A stretch of DNA of 7,426 bases from Planctomycetota bacterium (lineage in GTDB: Bacteria > Planctomycetota > MHYJ01 > WSZJ01 > JACPWG01): the NCBI GenBank assembly GCA_016220045.1, contig JACRIP010000489.1, positions 1-7,426 on the forward strand. Reading direction: 5' to 3'. Numbering within the stretch: position 1 is the stretch's first letter; every line of letters starts with the position of its first letter. Position numbers and translations under genes: made by a program. Below the pieces are notes generated by a model. The model ran no database searches, was not told where the DNA came from, and saw only the letters and a program-made list of their open reading frames with translations. Below are positions 1-7,426 of the stretch, piece after piece.

Positions 1-20
1 ATCGGCGCGCGCGTCGAGGG

Positions 21-64
21 TTGCCGGGCTGAAGCCCGGCAAACGAACCCGGGCTGAAGCCCGG
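21..64. repeat. Tandem pair of CCGGGCTGAAGCCCGG hairpins
   Basis: Two copies of the same palindromic core lie 25 bp apart. The first, at 21-42, is a perfect inverted repeat, TTGCCGGGC and GCCCGGCAA around a TGAA loop. The second, at 49-64, keeps six stem pairs, CCGGGC and GCCCGG, around the same loop. They lie about 95-140 bp beyond the stop codon of the Lon-like protease. On the transcribed (minus) strand the loop reads TTCA. No T-run follows either stem, so this is not a classical intrinsic terminator, though strong GC hairpins can still stop transcription or protect the 3' end. I recall this core as a frequent intergenic repeat in several GC-rich phyla; that is memory, not a search. Confidence 0.75.
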
Positions 65-157
65 TACTACAAGCCTCCAAGCCCCTCCCCATTGGAGCGA
101 GTGTACGGTCTCCAGCCGCCGAGTTGTGGGTAACGATCAGCCTCACTTCCCCCCCCC
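65..157. other. Non-coding stretch after the protease gene
   Basis: I see no gene, tRNA-like fold or clear promoter here. The part next to the gene holds a run of nine C at 149-157 and one copy of a short duplication described separately. Confidence 0.5.
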
Positions 158-167
158 TCACTTCCCC
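141..167 (-). repeat. 15-bp-offset duplication across the protease stop codon
   Basis: CCTCACTTCCCC occurs at 141-152 and again at 156-167, an offset of 15 bp, with a run of nine C between. On the minus strand the protease ends AAG TGA, and five codons later the same AAG TGA recurs in frame, so readthrough would add only Gly-Gly-Gly-Lys before a second stop. This looks like a slippage duplication. Confidence 0.7.
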
Positions 168-2728
168 TTCTCGAAGCGCGTCAGCCGCCGCGCCATCTCG
201 CGCAGCCGCCGCTCCACCCGCCCGTTGATCGAGCGCGGCGAATACGCCCCGCCCCGCCCCGGCGCACCCGCCGGCACCCCCGTCAGGATCTCGATCCCCT
301 CGTCGATCGTCGACACCGCCCACAGGTGGAACCGCCCGCTCTCCACCGCTTCGATCACCTCCTCCCGCAACATCAGGTCCTCCACGTTCGTCCGCGGCAG
401 GAGCACCCCCTGCCCCCCGGTCAGACCCTTCGCCCGGCACACGTCGAAGAACCCCTCCACTTTCTGGTTCGCGCCGCCGATCGGCTGCACCCGCCCGCGC
501 TGGTCCACCGACCCCGTTACGGCAATCCCCTGAGTGATCGGCGCATCCGCCAGCGCCGAGAGCAGCGCGTAAAGCTCGGTCGACGAAGCGCTGTCCCCCT
601 CCACCCCCGCGTACGACTGCTCGAAGCACAGCGTCGCCGTGAGCGCGAGCGGAATGCGCTGCCCGAAACGATGCCGCAGGAAAGCCGACAGGATGAACAC
701 CCCTTTGTCGTGGATGCGCCCCGACAGGCCGACCTCGCGCTCCAGGTTCAGGATCCCCGCGCGCCCCAGCGCCACCGTCGCCGTGATGCGCGAGGGCCGG
801 CCGAAAAGATGCTGCCCGAGGTCGTAGACCGCCAGCCCGTTCACCTGCCCGATGCGTTCCCCCTCGACTTCGATCGCGAACAGCCCCTCGTTGATCGCCT
901 CCTGCAGCTTCTCCTCGGGCAGGTTGTGCCGGTTGCGCAACGCCTCGATCGCCGCGCGCACGTGCCCCGCCGTGACCGGCCCCGCCGCCGCGCCGGGGCT
1001 GCCGCCGCCGCCGACCCCCGGCGTGCCGCGCGCGCCCTGCGCCGCCTCGCGATACAGGTCGGCCACGTCGTTGAAGCGCGTCGAAATGTGCGTCCGCCGA
1101 TGCGCCCCGCGCACCGCGTGCCGCACGATCTCCGCCGCCGCCTCACCCGACAACGGCGGCAGCTTCTCCTCCGTGCCGACCTTCGCGATCACGCTCACGA
1201 AGTGCCGCAGGTTCTCCGGCGTTACCCGCATCTCGTGGTCGAATTCCGCCTTGATCTTGAAGATCTTGGTGAACTCGTCGTCCAGCACGTAGAGCAGGTC
1301 GTAGATCCAGCCCTCGCCGATCAGGACCACCTTCACGTCCAGGTCGATCGGCTCCGGCCGCATCGCGGTCGCCGGCGTGAGCAGCAGCCCCTCCGGCAGC
1401 GCGATGTCCAGCCGCCCGGTCTTGAGCACCCGCTTCAGGGCGGGCCACGCCCCCGGGAAGGACAGGATGTCGCGCGCGTTCAGGACCAGGTAGCCCCCGT
1501 CCGCGCGCAGGAGCGCCCCGCCGCGGATTCGGGTGAAATCCGTATGCAAGGCTCCCGAGCGGAAGATGTCGATTTCGATCGCGCCGAAGAGCCCCACGTA
1601 GGTCGGCGTGTCCGGGATTTCGAGCGGACAGGCGGGCCGCTCCGAGGTGTCGAGGACGACGTTCACACGATAGGGGAGGAAGGGATCGGGGGGCGGCGCG
1701 GACGGGCCGCCGCCGAAGGGCAGCACCAGCGCCCCGCCTCCGCCCGACTCGCGCTCGGAGGGCTTGAACAGCGCCAGGTCCTCCAGCAGGGACCGGTGGA
1801 CTTCGCCGAAGTACTCCAGGGCCGCCGCCTCCGGATACTCCCGGCGCAGGTCCTCGATGTGTCCGCTGATCACCCGATCGCACAGCTCCCGCTCCATCTC
1901 GGCGATTTTCGCCTGCGTGTCGCGCGCCGCCTCGCGCGTCCGCCGCAGGAGCTGGTGCAGTTCCCCGCGCAGCGACTCGTAGGAGGTCCGGATCGACGCC
2001 AGTTCCTTTTCGGAAATCGCGCCCTCCTGCGCCATCTCTTCGAGTTTCTCGATGGGCGCGGGCTTGCCCTTCACCAGCGGGACCAGGTCGGGCACCGAGA
2101 CCACGCCGAGCTGGAACTCGCCGAGCATGAAGTTGTGCTTGCGGATCTTCTGCTCGAACTCGCGCATCCCCTCGGACTGGAGCTTGCGGAAGCGCTCGGA
2201 AAGCGCAGCTAACGTCTTTTTGAATTCTTCGCTCTCCAGGACGGCCGGCAGGTCGCTGCGCAGGCGGGTGAGGAGCGCCTCCATGTCTTTCCGGAGGCGG
2301 CGGCCGCAGCCCTTCGGCATCACCAGGAGGCGCGGCCGGTCCGCGTCCTTGAAATTGTTGACGTAGACGCGGTCGCGCGGCTCGCAGCGCGGGGTCTTGC
2401 GCGCCTCCTCGAGGACCGCCTTGACCGTGGTCGAGCGGCCGGTGCCGTCCGGCCCCGTGACGAAGATGTTGAAGCCGCGCTGCGGGATCTCGAGCCCGGT
2501 GCGCAGCGCGCGCACCGCGCGTTCCTGCCCGACCGTGGACTGCGCGGGCGCGATGCGGACGAGATCGGGTTCGAGCAGGCCGTCGTCGAAGCGGCGACGC
2601 AGGTCGGCGGAGGACAATTCGTGGGAAGAGCGCACGGGCGAGGCGGGCGGGCGGGACGCGCGGCGGGCGGGGGCGTGCTTGCCGGTGGGCCGCGTGCGTG
2701 GGGCGGTCCGGCGCTTCAGAGTTTTCAT
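158..2728 (-). CDS. Lon-related ATP-dependent serine protease (AAA_32/Lon_C type)
   Basis: Predicted cytosolic AAA+ protease of 856 residues, from the Lon-like family with an AAA_32 ATPase region rather than the classical Lon N-domain. Residues 1-35 are a very basic Arg/Lys/Pro/Ala tail with no family counterpart I recall; recognisable homology starts near HELSSADLRRR at 36. A Walker A-like GPDGTGRS lies at 92-99, with Arg98 in the usual Lys position. A charged helical insertion spans about 165-320, the Walker B-like segment is GGYLVLNARDIL at 411-422, and the lid spans about 490-565. The Lon_C protease domain covers about 605-815. It has the GDSAS motif with nucleophile Ser713 and GGANQK with Lys756, a spacing of 43 residues, as in classical Lon (Ser679/Lys722). 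Two Gly-rich linkers (328-341 and 568-583) look flexible. The ATG at 2728 has only a weak Shine-Dalgarno (GGGGA, 10 nt away). The substrate is unknown, and the Arg98 and Asn417 changes leave ATPase strength uncertain. Confidence 0.93.
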   Translation of the reverse strand: MKTLKRRTAPRTRPTGKHAPARRASRPPASPVRSSHELSSADLRRRFDDGLLEPDLVRIAPAQSTVGQERAVRALRTGLEIPQRGFNIFVTGPDGTGRSTTVKAVLEEARKTPRCEPRDRVYVNNFKDADRPRLLVMPKGCGRRLRKDMEALLTRLRSDLPAVLESEEFKKTLAALSERFRKLQSEGMREFEQKIRKHNFMLGEFQLGVVSVPDLVPLVKGKPAPIEKLEEMAQEGAISEKELASIRTSYESLRGELHQLLRRTREAARDTQAKIAEMERELCDRVISGHIEDLRREYPEAAALEYFGEVHRSLLEDLALFKPSERESGGGGALVLPFGGGPSAPPPDPFLPYRVNVVLDTSERPACPLEIPDTPTYVGLFGAIEIDIFRSGALHTDFTRIRGGALLRADGGYLVLNARDILSFPGAWPALKRVLKTGRLDIALPEGLLLTPATAMRPEPIDLDVKVVLIGEGWIYDLLYVLDDEFTKIFKIKAEFDHEMRVTPENLRHFVSVIAKVGTEEKLPPLSGEAAAEIVRHAVRGAHRRTHISTRFNDVADLYREAAQGARGTPGVGGGGSPGAAAGPVTAGHVRAAIEALRNRHNLPEEKLQEAINEGLFAIEVEGERIGQVNGLAVYDLGQHLFGRPSRITATVALGRAGILNLEREVGLSGRIHDKGVFILSAFLRHRFGQRIPLALTATLCFEQSYAGVEGDSASSTELYALLSALADAPITQGIAVTGSVDQRGRVQPIGGANQKVEGFFDVCRAKGLTGGQGVLLPRTNVEDLMLREEVIEAVESGRFHLWAVSTIDEGIEILTGVPAGAPGRGGAYSPRSINGRVERRLREMARRLTRFEKGK

Positions 2729-2809
2729 GCGTGATGGGTCCCCGAGGGAAGAGCCAGGGCAAACGGGCAGCCGCGGGAAGCCGGGATCGACGCGCCAGGC
2801 GGGCGACCC
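2729..2809 (-). other. 81-bp gap between kinase and protease genes
   Basis: The gap holds no convincing promoter, hairpin with T-run, or small ORF. The short distance and shared direction allow co-transcription of the kinase and the protease, but nothing in the gap proves it. Confidence 0.4.
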
Positions 2810-4750
<1,941 letters not shown>

Positions 4751-4756
4751 CGAGTG

Positions 4757-4761
4757 TCACC
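4757..4761 (-). promoter_or_regulatory. Ribosome-binding site of the kinase gene
   Basis: GGTGA on the minus strand lies six bases before the ATG at 4750 and matches part of the 16S anti-Shine-Dalgarno complement (AGGAGGTGA). It abuts the foot of the large palindrome at 4765, so folding or unfolding of that hairpin could affect ribosome access. That effect is inferred from position only. Confidence 0.5.
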
Positions 4762-4882
4762 GTCGGACGTCGTTCAACGACGTTTAACGCCGTTTAACGT
4801 CGTTTAACGAAGAATGGGGATACCGAGTGATTCTCAGCGAGGAGGAACGCCGAACGCCGTCAAACGCCGTTAAACGACGTCC
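4761..4882 (-). repeat. Large imperfect palindrome of 10-bp CGTTNAACG units
   Basis: The left arm, 4761-4810, is five 10-bp units in exact register. They start at 4761 (degenerate), 4771, 4781, 4791 and 4801, with consensus CGTTTAACGN. The right arm has three units in inverse sense, at 4848, 4858 and 4868, then CGTC. Each unit is itself nearly palindromic (CGTT-N-AACG). The arms 4766-4794 and 4853-4881 are complementary. Read as minus-strand RNA, the direction of both flanking genes, 29 positions give 25 Watson-Crick pairs, 3 G-U wobbles and 1 G-G mismatch, and the stem could extend a little further inward. The 5' arm contains the last codons and TAA stop of the NAGS/K gene; the 3' arm ends against the kinase ribosome-binding site. 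It could be a dispersed REP- or MITE-like repeat, a processing or termination hairpin, or a protein-binding array with one site per helical turn. I saw no second copy in the window and no obvious target-site duplication. Confidence 0.85.
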
Positions 4883-6279
4883 CGCGGCCCCGCGGGGGGT
4901 GGCAAGCCCGCCGCCGCTCCGCTGGCCAGCGTCGCCGTCGCCGTCGCCGTCGCCGCCGCGGGCGCTACGGCGTCCGCCGGATGCGGCAGCAGCGTCTCGT
5001 CGAGCGCCAGCGCATAGCGGATCGCCCGCCGGATCTCCCCATCGGACAGGTTGATCCAGAAGACGTACCACTTCGCGAACTTCCGGACGCCGTGCGCTTC
5101 CGCAAAGTACCAGCCGTTGATCGGGTTGTCCGGCCGCGCGCGCCAGAAGAGCTTCTTGCAGCGCTGGAGCATCACATCCCACAGGTCCGAGCCGACGCCT
5201 TCGCCCTGCGCCTCGCGCCGGACCGCGAACTTGTCCAGGTAGTACTTGCCGCCGACCCGCCGCACGAAGGCCGCGCCCTTGTAGTTCTCCTCCAGAAAGA
5301 GCCAGCGCAGCGGCTTGCGGAAATACCCGCGCGCCAGCTTCTTGTGGAAGCTCGACTCCACCAGGTTCTTGAGCCGCGTCAGGTTGACGTCGTCGTAGCT
5401 CCGCAGTTCGCGGATGCGCGCGCCGCGCTTCAGGAAGGTCCCGCTCCCCTTGACCGTGAACAGTTCCTTCACCAGGTTCCGCGCCGAGCAGATCGTGACC
5501 GTCAGCCGCCCCTTCATCTCGTCCAGGATCGACTTGATCTCCCGGACCTTGAGGAGCATGCCTCCGGTGATCACCCCGGAGGAAACCAGGCGCTCGAATT
5601 CGCGCTCCAGGTTGATGAAGGAGATGAGCTTGCCGGCGCCGTCGCGGACCCCGCCCTCCTCGGTGATGAGGATGAGCTTCTTGGGCTTGAGGGCGAGGAC
5701 GAGAGCGCGCGCGGCGCTGTCGGCGTTGATGTTGTAGGCGGTCCCGTCGGGTCCATACCCGATCGGGTTGACGACCGCGATCTGGTCGCGGCGGATCGCG
5801 CGCTCGATCGCGCGCAGGTCGACGCTCACGACCTCGCCCACCTGGCCGAGCTCCCGGTCCGCGTGCGGCTCGGCGAGGAAGACGCCGCGGTTGATGCCGA
5901 CCGCGTCCCCGCCGCTCGACTTGATCGACGCCACCAGCGCCCCGTTCGCCTCCTCCAGTACCTCCCGGATGACCTCCATCGCCGCCGGGGGGGTGACGCG
6001 CATCCCCTCCTTCTTGCGGGAGACCACCCCCGCCGCCGCCAGCCGCGCGTCGATCTGCGGACCCGCGCCGTGGATCACCACCGGGAAGAGATCGAGGTTC
6101 GCCAGGTAGGCGAGGTCCGCCCCGATCATCGCCGTCGCGTCCTGGATCACCTTGCCGCCGACCTTGATCACCGCGAAGCGCGCCGGATTGCCCTTCTTGA
6201 AGAGCTTGAGGTACATGTTGGCCTCTTTCGAGGCCCCGATCGACTGGAAGAAGTTGATGATGAACTCGTAGTTTTCCAC
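4870..6279 (-). CDS. argB: Bifunctional N-acetylglutamate kinase/N-acetylglutamate synthase
   Basis: Cytosolic arginine-pathway enzyme of 469 residues carrying the domains for the first two steps: acetyl transfer from acetyl-CoA to glutamate, and ATP-dependent phosphorylation of N-acetylglutamate. Residues 1-30 form an N-terminal helix like that used for arginine feedback in sensitive NAG kinases. The amino-acid-kinase domain spans about 33-275, with KVGG (39-42), HGAGPQ (70-75), NINAD (183-187) and a Gly-Gly at 239-240. The C-terminal GNAT domain spans about 280-428, with KGSGT (277-281), LDKFAV (348-353) and the acetyl-CoA loop QGEGVG (358-363). From memory this matches the Xanthomonas NAGS/K type, about 447 residues. 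The open frame runs on upstream into the deacetylase gene, but that part is a shadow. I chose the GTG at 6279 because GGAG lies eight bases before it and family-like sequence begins there. Residues about 431-469 are a low-complexity Ala/Thr/Pro extension, including four Ala-Thr repeats. The last three residues (Asp-Val-Val) and the TAA fall in the palindrome. Confidence 0.93.
   Translation of the reverse strand: MENYEFIINFFQSIGASKEANMYLKLFKKGNPARFAVIKVGGKVIQDATAMIGADLAYLANLDLFPVVIHGAGPQIDARLAAAGVVSRKKEGMRVTPPAAMEVIREVLEEANGALVASIKSSGGDAVGINRGVFLAEPHADRELGQVGEVVSVDLRAIERAIRRDQIAVVNPIGYGPDGTAYNINADSAARALVLALKPKKLILITEEGGVRDGAGKLISFINLEREFERLVSSGVITGGMLLKVREIKSILDEMKGRLTVTICSARNLVKELFTVKGSGTFLKRGARIRELRSYDDVNLTRLKNLVESSFHKKLARGYFRKPLRWLFLEENYKGAAFVRRVGGKYYLDKFAVRREAQGEGVGSDLWDVMLQRCKKLFWRARPDNPINGWYFAEAHGVRKFAKWYVFWINLSDGEIRRAIRYALALDETLLPHPADAVAPAAATATATATLASGAAAGLPPPAGPRDVV
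4931..4954 (-). repeat. Hexanucleotide microsatellite (GTCGCC)4 in the NAGS/K gene
   Basis: Four perfect copies of GTCGCC (plus strand) encode Ala-Thr four times at residues 443-450 of the NAGS/K protein. Gain or loss of a unit would stay in frame, and the tract lies in the non-conserved C-terminal extension, so it probably tolerates slippage. Confidence 0.85.
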
Positions 6280-6287
6280 GGCGCGGG

Positions 6288-6291
6288 CTCC
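6288..6291 (-). promoter_or_regulatory. Ribosome-binding site deciding the NAGS/K start
   Basis: GGAG on the minus strand lies eight bases upstream of the GTG at 6279, inside the 23-bp gap after the deacetylase stop codon. It supports translation starting at this GTG rather than at the ATG 21 codons further in. Confidence 0.65.
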
Positions 6292-6302
6292 GGGTTCGGA
6301 AG

Positions 6303-7367
6303 CTACAGCATTTCCATGAGACGCGTGAAGACCGTCCGCGCGCGTTCGAGCTCGGCCACCGGCACGAACTCGTCGGCCGCGTGGGCCTGGCGGATCGAGC
6401 CCGGTCCGAAGACGACCGAGCGGATGCCCGCCTGGGCCAGGAGCGCGGCCTCGCTCCAGAAATTCACCCCGACGATCGGGCCCGCGCCCGCCGCGCGCAG
6501 CAGCCGCGCCGGACGGCAGGTCTCGGAGGCGCCCAGCGCGGGTCCGGCGAACCCCCGAGTCACTTTGCTGCCCGGCGCCAGCTTGTGCACCTGGTGGCGA
6601 ATGCGCCGCGCCAGGTCGTTGACGCCGGGCAGCGGGCGGCAGCCGAGGGTCACCGCGCAGCGGTCGGGCACGATGTTCGCCTTCACGCCGCCCGCGATCA
6701 CGCCGACGTTGATCAGGGAGCCGCGCAACCCGCCGACCTCGGTCGCGAGCAGCTCGTGCTGGAGTTGCCCGAGGCCGACCACCAGCACCGCGGCGCGCGC
6801 CACCGCGTTCACGCCCAGCTCCGGGGCCGAACCGTGCGCGCTCTTGCCGCGCACCTCGATCTCGAAGTTCTGGATGCCGCGGTGCGTCGTCGCGACCGCC
6901 AGCCCGGTCGGCTCGCACACCACCGCGTCCTTCACGCCGTCCATCCAGCGGCTCGCGAGAAAGGCGCGCATCGAGTCGGCGAAGCCGTGCTCCTCGTCGG
7001 AGTTGAAGAGCACGGCGAGCTCGCGCGGCCGGACGGTCCCGAGCGCGGCGAAAAGCGCCGCGGCCGCGCCCTTGGTGTCGCAGGTGCCGCGGCCGTAGAG
7101 GCGGCGTCCGACGCGTCGCAGCGTGAACGGGTCGCCGCGCCATCCGTCTCCGGCAGGCACCGTATCCAGGTGGACGTTGATCAGGAAACGCGGACGCCGG
7201 CCCCAGCGGGCGATGACGAACCCGCGTTGCGGCGCGGTGCGCACGAAGCGCAACTCATCGGGCCGGTGTACCGCCAGGAGGTCGCGCGCCAGCCGGCAGA
7301 CCGCGTCGCAGCGGGCGGGCGGGTTCTCCGAGCGGCAGGCGATCAGCGCGGCCAGGGTGTCGATCAC
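6303..7367 (-). CDS. argE: ArgE-type M20 deacetylase (acetylornithine or acetylcitrulline)
   Basis: Cytosolic zinc-dependent amidohydrolase of 354 residues, predicted to remove the acetyl group from an arginine-pathway intermediate. The M20 metal and catalytic residues are in place: His66 and Asp68 in HLDTVP, bridging Asp97 in GRGTCDTKG, general base Glu125 in DEE, metal ligand Glu152 in CEP and His329 in QAHAADEF. The lid/dimerisation domain spans about 160-270 and includes GKSAHGS (174-180). The GTG start overlaps the upstream stop (GTGA), which implies translational coupling, and NAGS/K follows after 23 bp. Segments such as FLINVHLDTVP, VNFWSEA and FGPGSIRQAHAADEF recall Xanthomonas ArgE', which acts on N-acetylcitrulline; that comparison is from memory. 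Classical acetylornithine deacetylase is the main alternative. DapE or a LysK-type enzyme is less likely beside a NAGS/K fusion. Confidence 0.88.
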   Translation of the reverse strand: MIDTLAALIACRSENPPARCDAVCRLARDLLAVHRPDELRFVRTAPQRGFVIARWGRRPRFLINVHLDTVPAGDGWRGDPFTLRRVGRRLYGRGTCDTKGAAAALFAALGTVRPRELAVLFNSDEEHGFADSMRAFLASRWMDGVKDAVVCEPTGLAVATTHRGIQNFEIEVRGKSAHGSAPELGVNAVARAAVLVVGLGQLQHELLATEVGGLRGSLINVGVIAGGVKANIVPDRCAVTLGCRPLPGVNDLARRIRHQVHKLAPGSKVTRGFAGPALGASETCRPARLLRAAGAGPIVGVNFWSEAALLAQAGIRSVVFGPGSIRQAHAADEFVPVAELERARTVFTRLMEML

Positions 7368-7426
7368 ACGCGGCCCCCGGCGGCGCGGCGGGCGGCGGGC
7401 TTGGCGGCGGGTTTTGCGCCGGGCCG
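7364..7426 (-). CDS. C-terminal end of an upstream gene (partial)
   Basis: Twenty codons in one frame followed by TGA, cut by the window edge. They encode a basic low-complexity tail containing AKPAAKPAARRAAGGRV. Its stop overlaps the deacetylase GTG start by 4 bp (GTGA), which is typical of coupled genes in an operon and is the main reason to call it. The tail does not identify the protein. By context it may be another arginine gene, but that is a guess. Confidence 0.5.
   Translation of the reverse strand, partial: RPGAKPAAKPAARRAAGGRV

Noticed and set aside
85..140. Possible tRNA or small RNA after the hairpin pair
   Set aside because: Only a 4-bp GGAG/CTCC pairing is visible. There is no cloverleaf, no T-loop consensus and no terminator.
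326..2212. 628-residue plus-strand ORF opposite the Lon-like gene
   Set aside because: It is rich in Arg, Pro, Leu and His with no domain or motif, and it mirrors the codon structure of the real minus-strand gene. In DNA this GC-rich, antisense frames stay open by composition.
4811..4870. Sigma-70-type promoter for the kinase (TTGACG on the minus strand in the right arm)
   Set aside because: The TTGACG is part of the repeat unit, and no matching -10 element lies 16-18 bp downstream of it.
4761..4882. CRISPR array
   Set aside because: The repeats are 10-bp units directly abutting each other with no unique spacers of about 30 bp, and the two arms are inverted relative to each other.
4981..7098. 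705-residue plus-strand ORF opposite the arginine genes
   Set aside because: It is antisense to two well-supported enzymes and shows no domain of its own.
6280..7143. N-terminal extension of the NAGS/K frame (about 288 residues upstream of the GTG at 6279)
   Set aside because: This part overlaps the deacetylase in another frame and is Arg/Ala-rich shadow sequence. Family homology and the ribosome-binding site both point to the GTG at 6279.

Overview
All coding in this 7.4 kb window lies on the minus strand. The DNA is very GC-rich (about 70% by eye), so long open frames on the other strand and in other frames are expected and are shadows. The gene types suggest a high-GC bacterium outside the best-studied groups. 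A cytosolic Hanks-type Ser/Thr kinase with TPR-like repeats is common in Planctomycetota, Myxococcota, Acidobacteriota and similar lineages, and the fused N-acetylglutamate synthase/kinase is best known from Xanthomonas. I cannot place it at phylum level from the sequence alone.

In transcription order (high to low coordinates) the layout is as follows. (1) The last 20 codons of an upstream gene, with a Lys/Ala/Pro/Arg-rich tail, end in a TGA that overlaps the next gene's start. (2) An M20-family ArgE-type deacetylase, GTG start at 7367. (3) After 23 bp, a bifunctional N-acetylglutamate kinase/synthase (amino-acid kinase plus GNAT domain), GTG start at 6279 behind a good Shine-Dalgarno. Genes 1-3 look like one operon; 2 and 3 are arginine biosynthesis. 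(4) A 119-bp gap dominated by a large imperfect palindrome built of 10-bp CGTTNAACG-type units, which begins inside the last codons of gene 3. (5) A Ser/Thr protein kinase whose C-terminal half is five repeats with an exact 46-residue period. (6) After 81 bp, a Lon-related protease of the AAA_32/Lon_C type with a very basic N-terminal tail. (7) A 157-bp tail after the protease with two copies of a CCGGGCTGAAGCCCGG hairpin.

Functionally, NAGS/NAGK plus a deacetylase is the chemistry of the linear (non-recycling) arginine route. The deacetylase resembles, from memory, the Xanthomonas acetylcitrulline deacetylase, so the variant route through acetylornithine transcarbamylase is a real possibility. 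The kinase and protease lie in the same direction and may be co-transcribed, but no functional link between them is shown.

The most notable unexplained structure is the palindrome at 4761-4882. As RNA in the direction of transcription it can form a 29-position stem with 25 Watson-Crick pairs, 3 G-U pairs and 1 mismatch. It starts at the arginine gene's stop codon and ends against the kinase's ribosome-binding site. I found no CRISPR array, tRNA, rRNA, insertion sequence or clear defence system.
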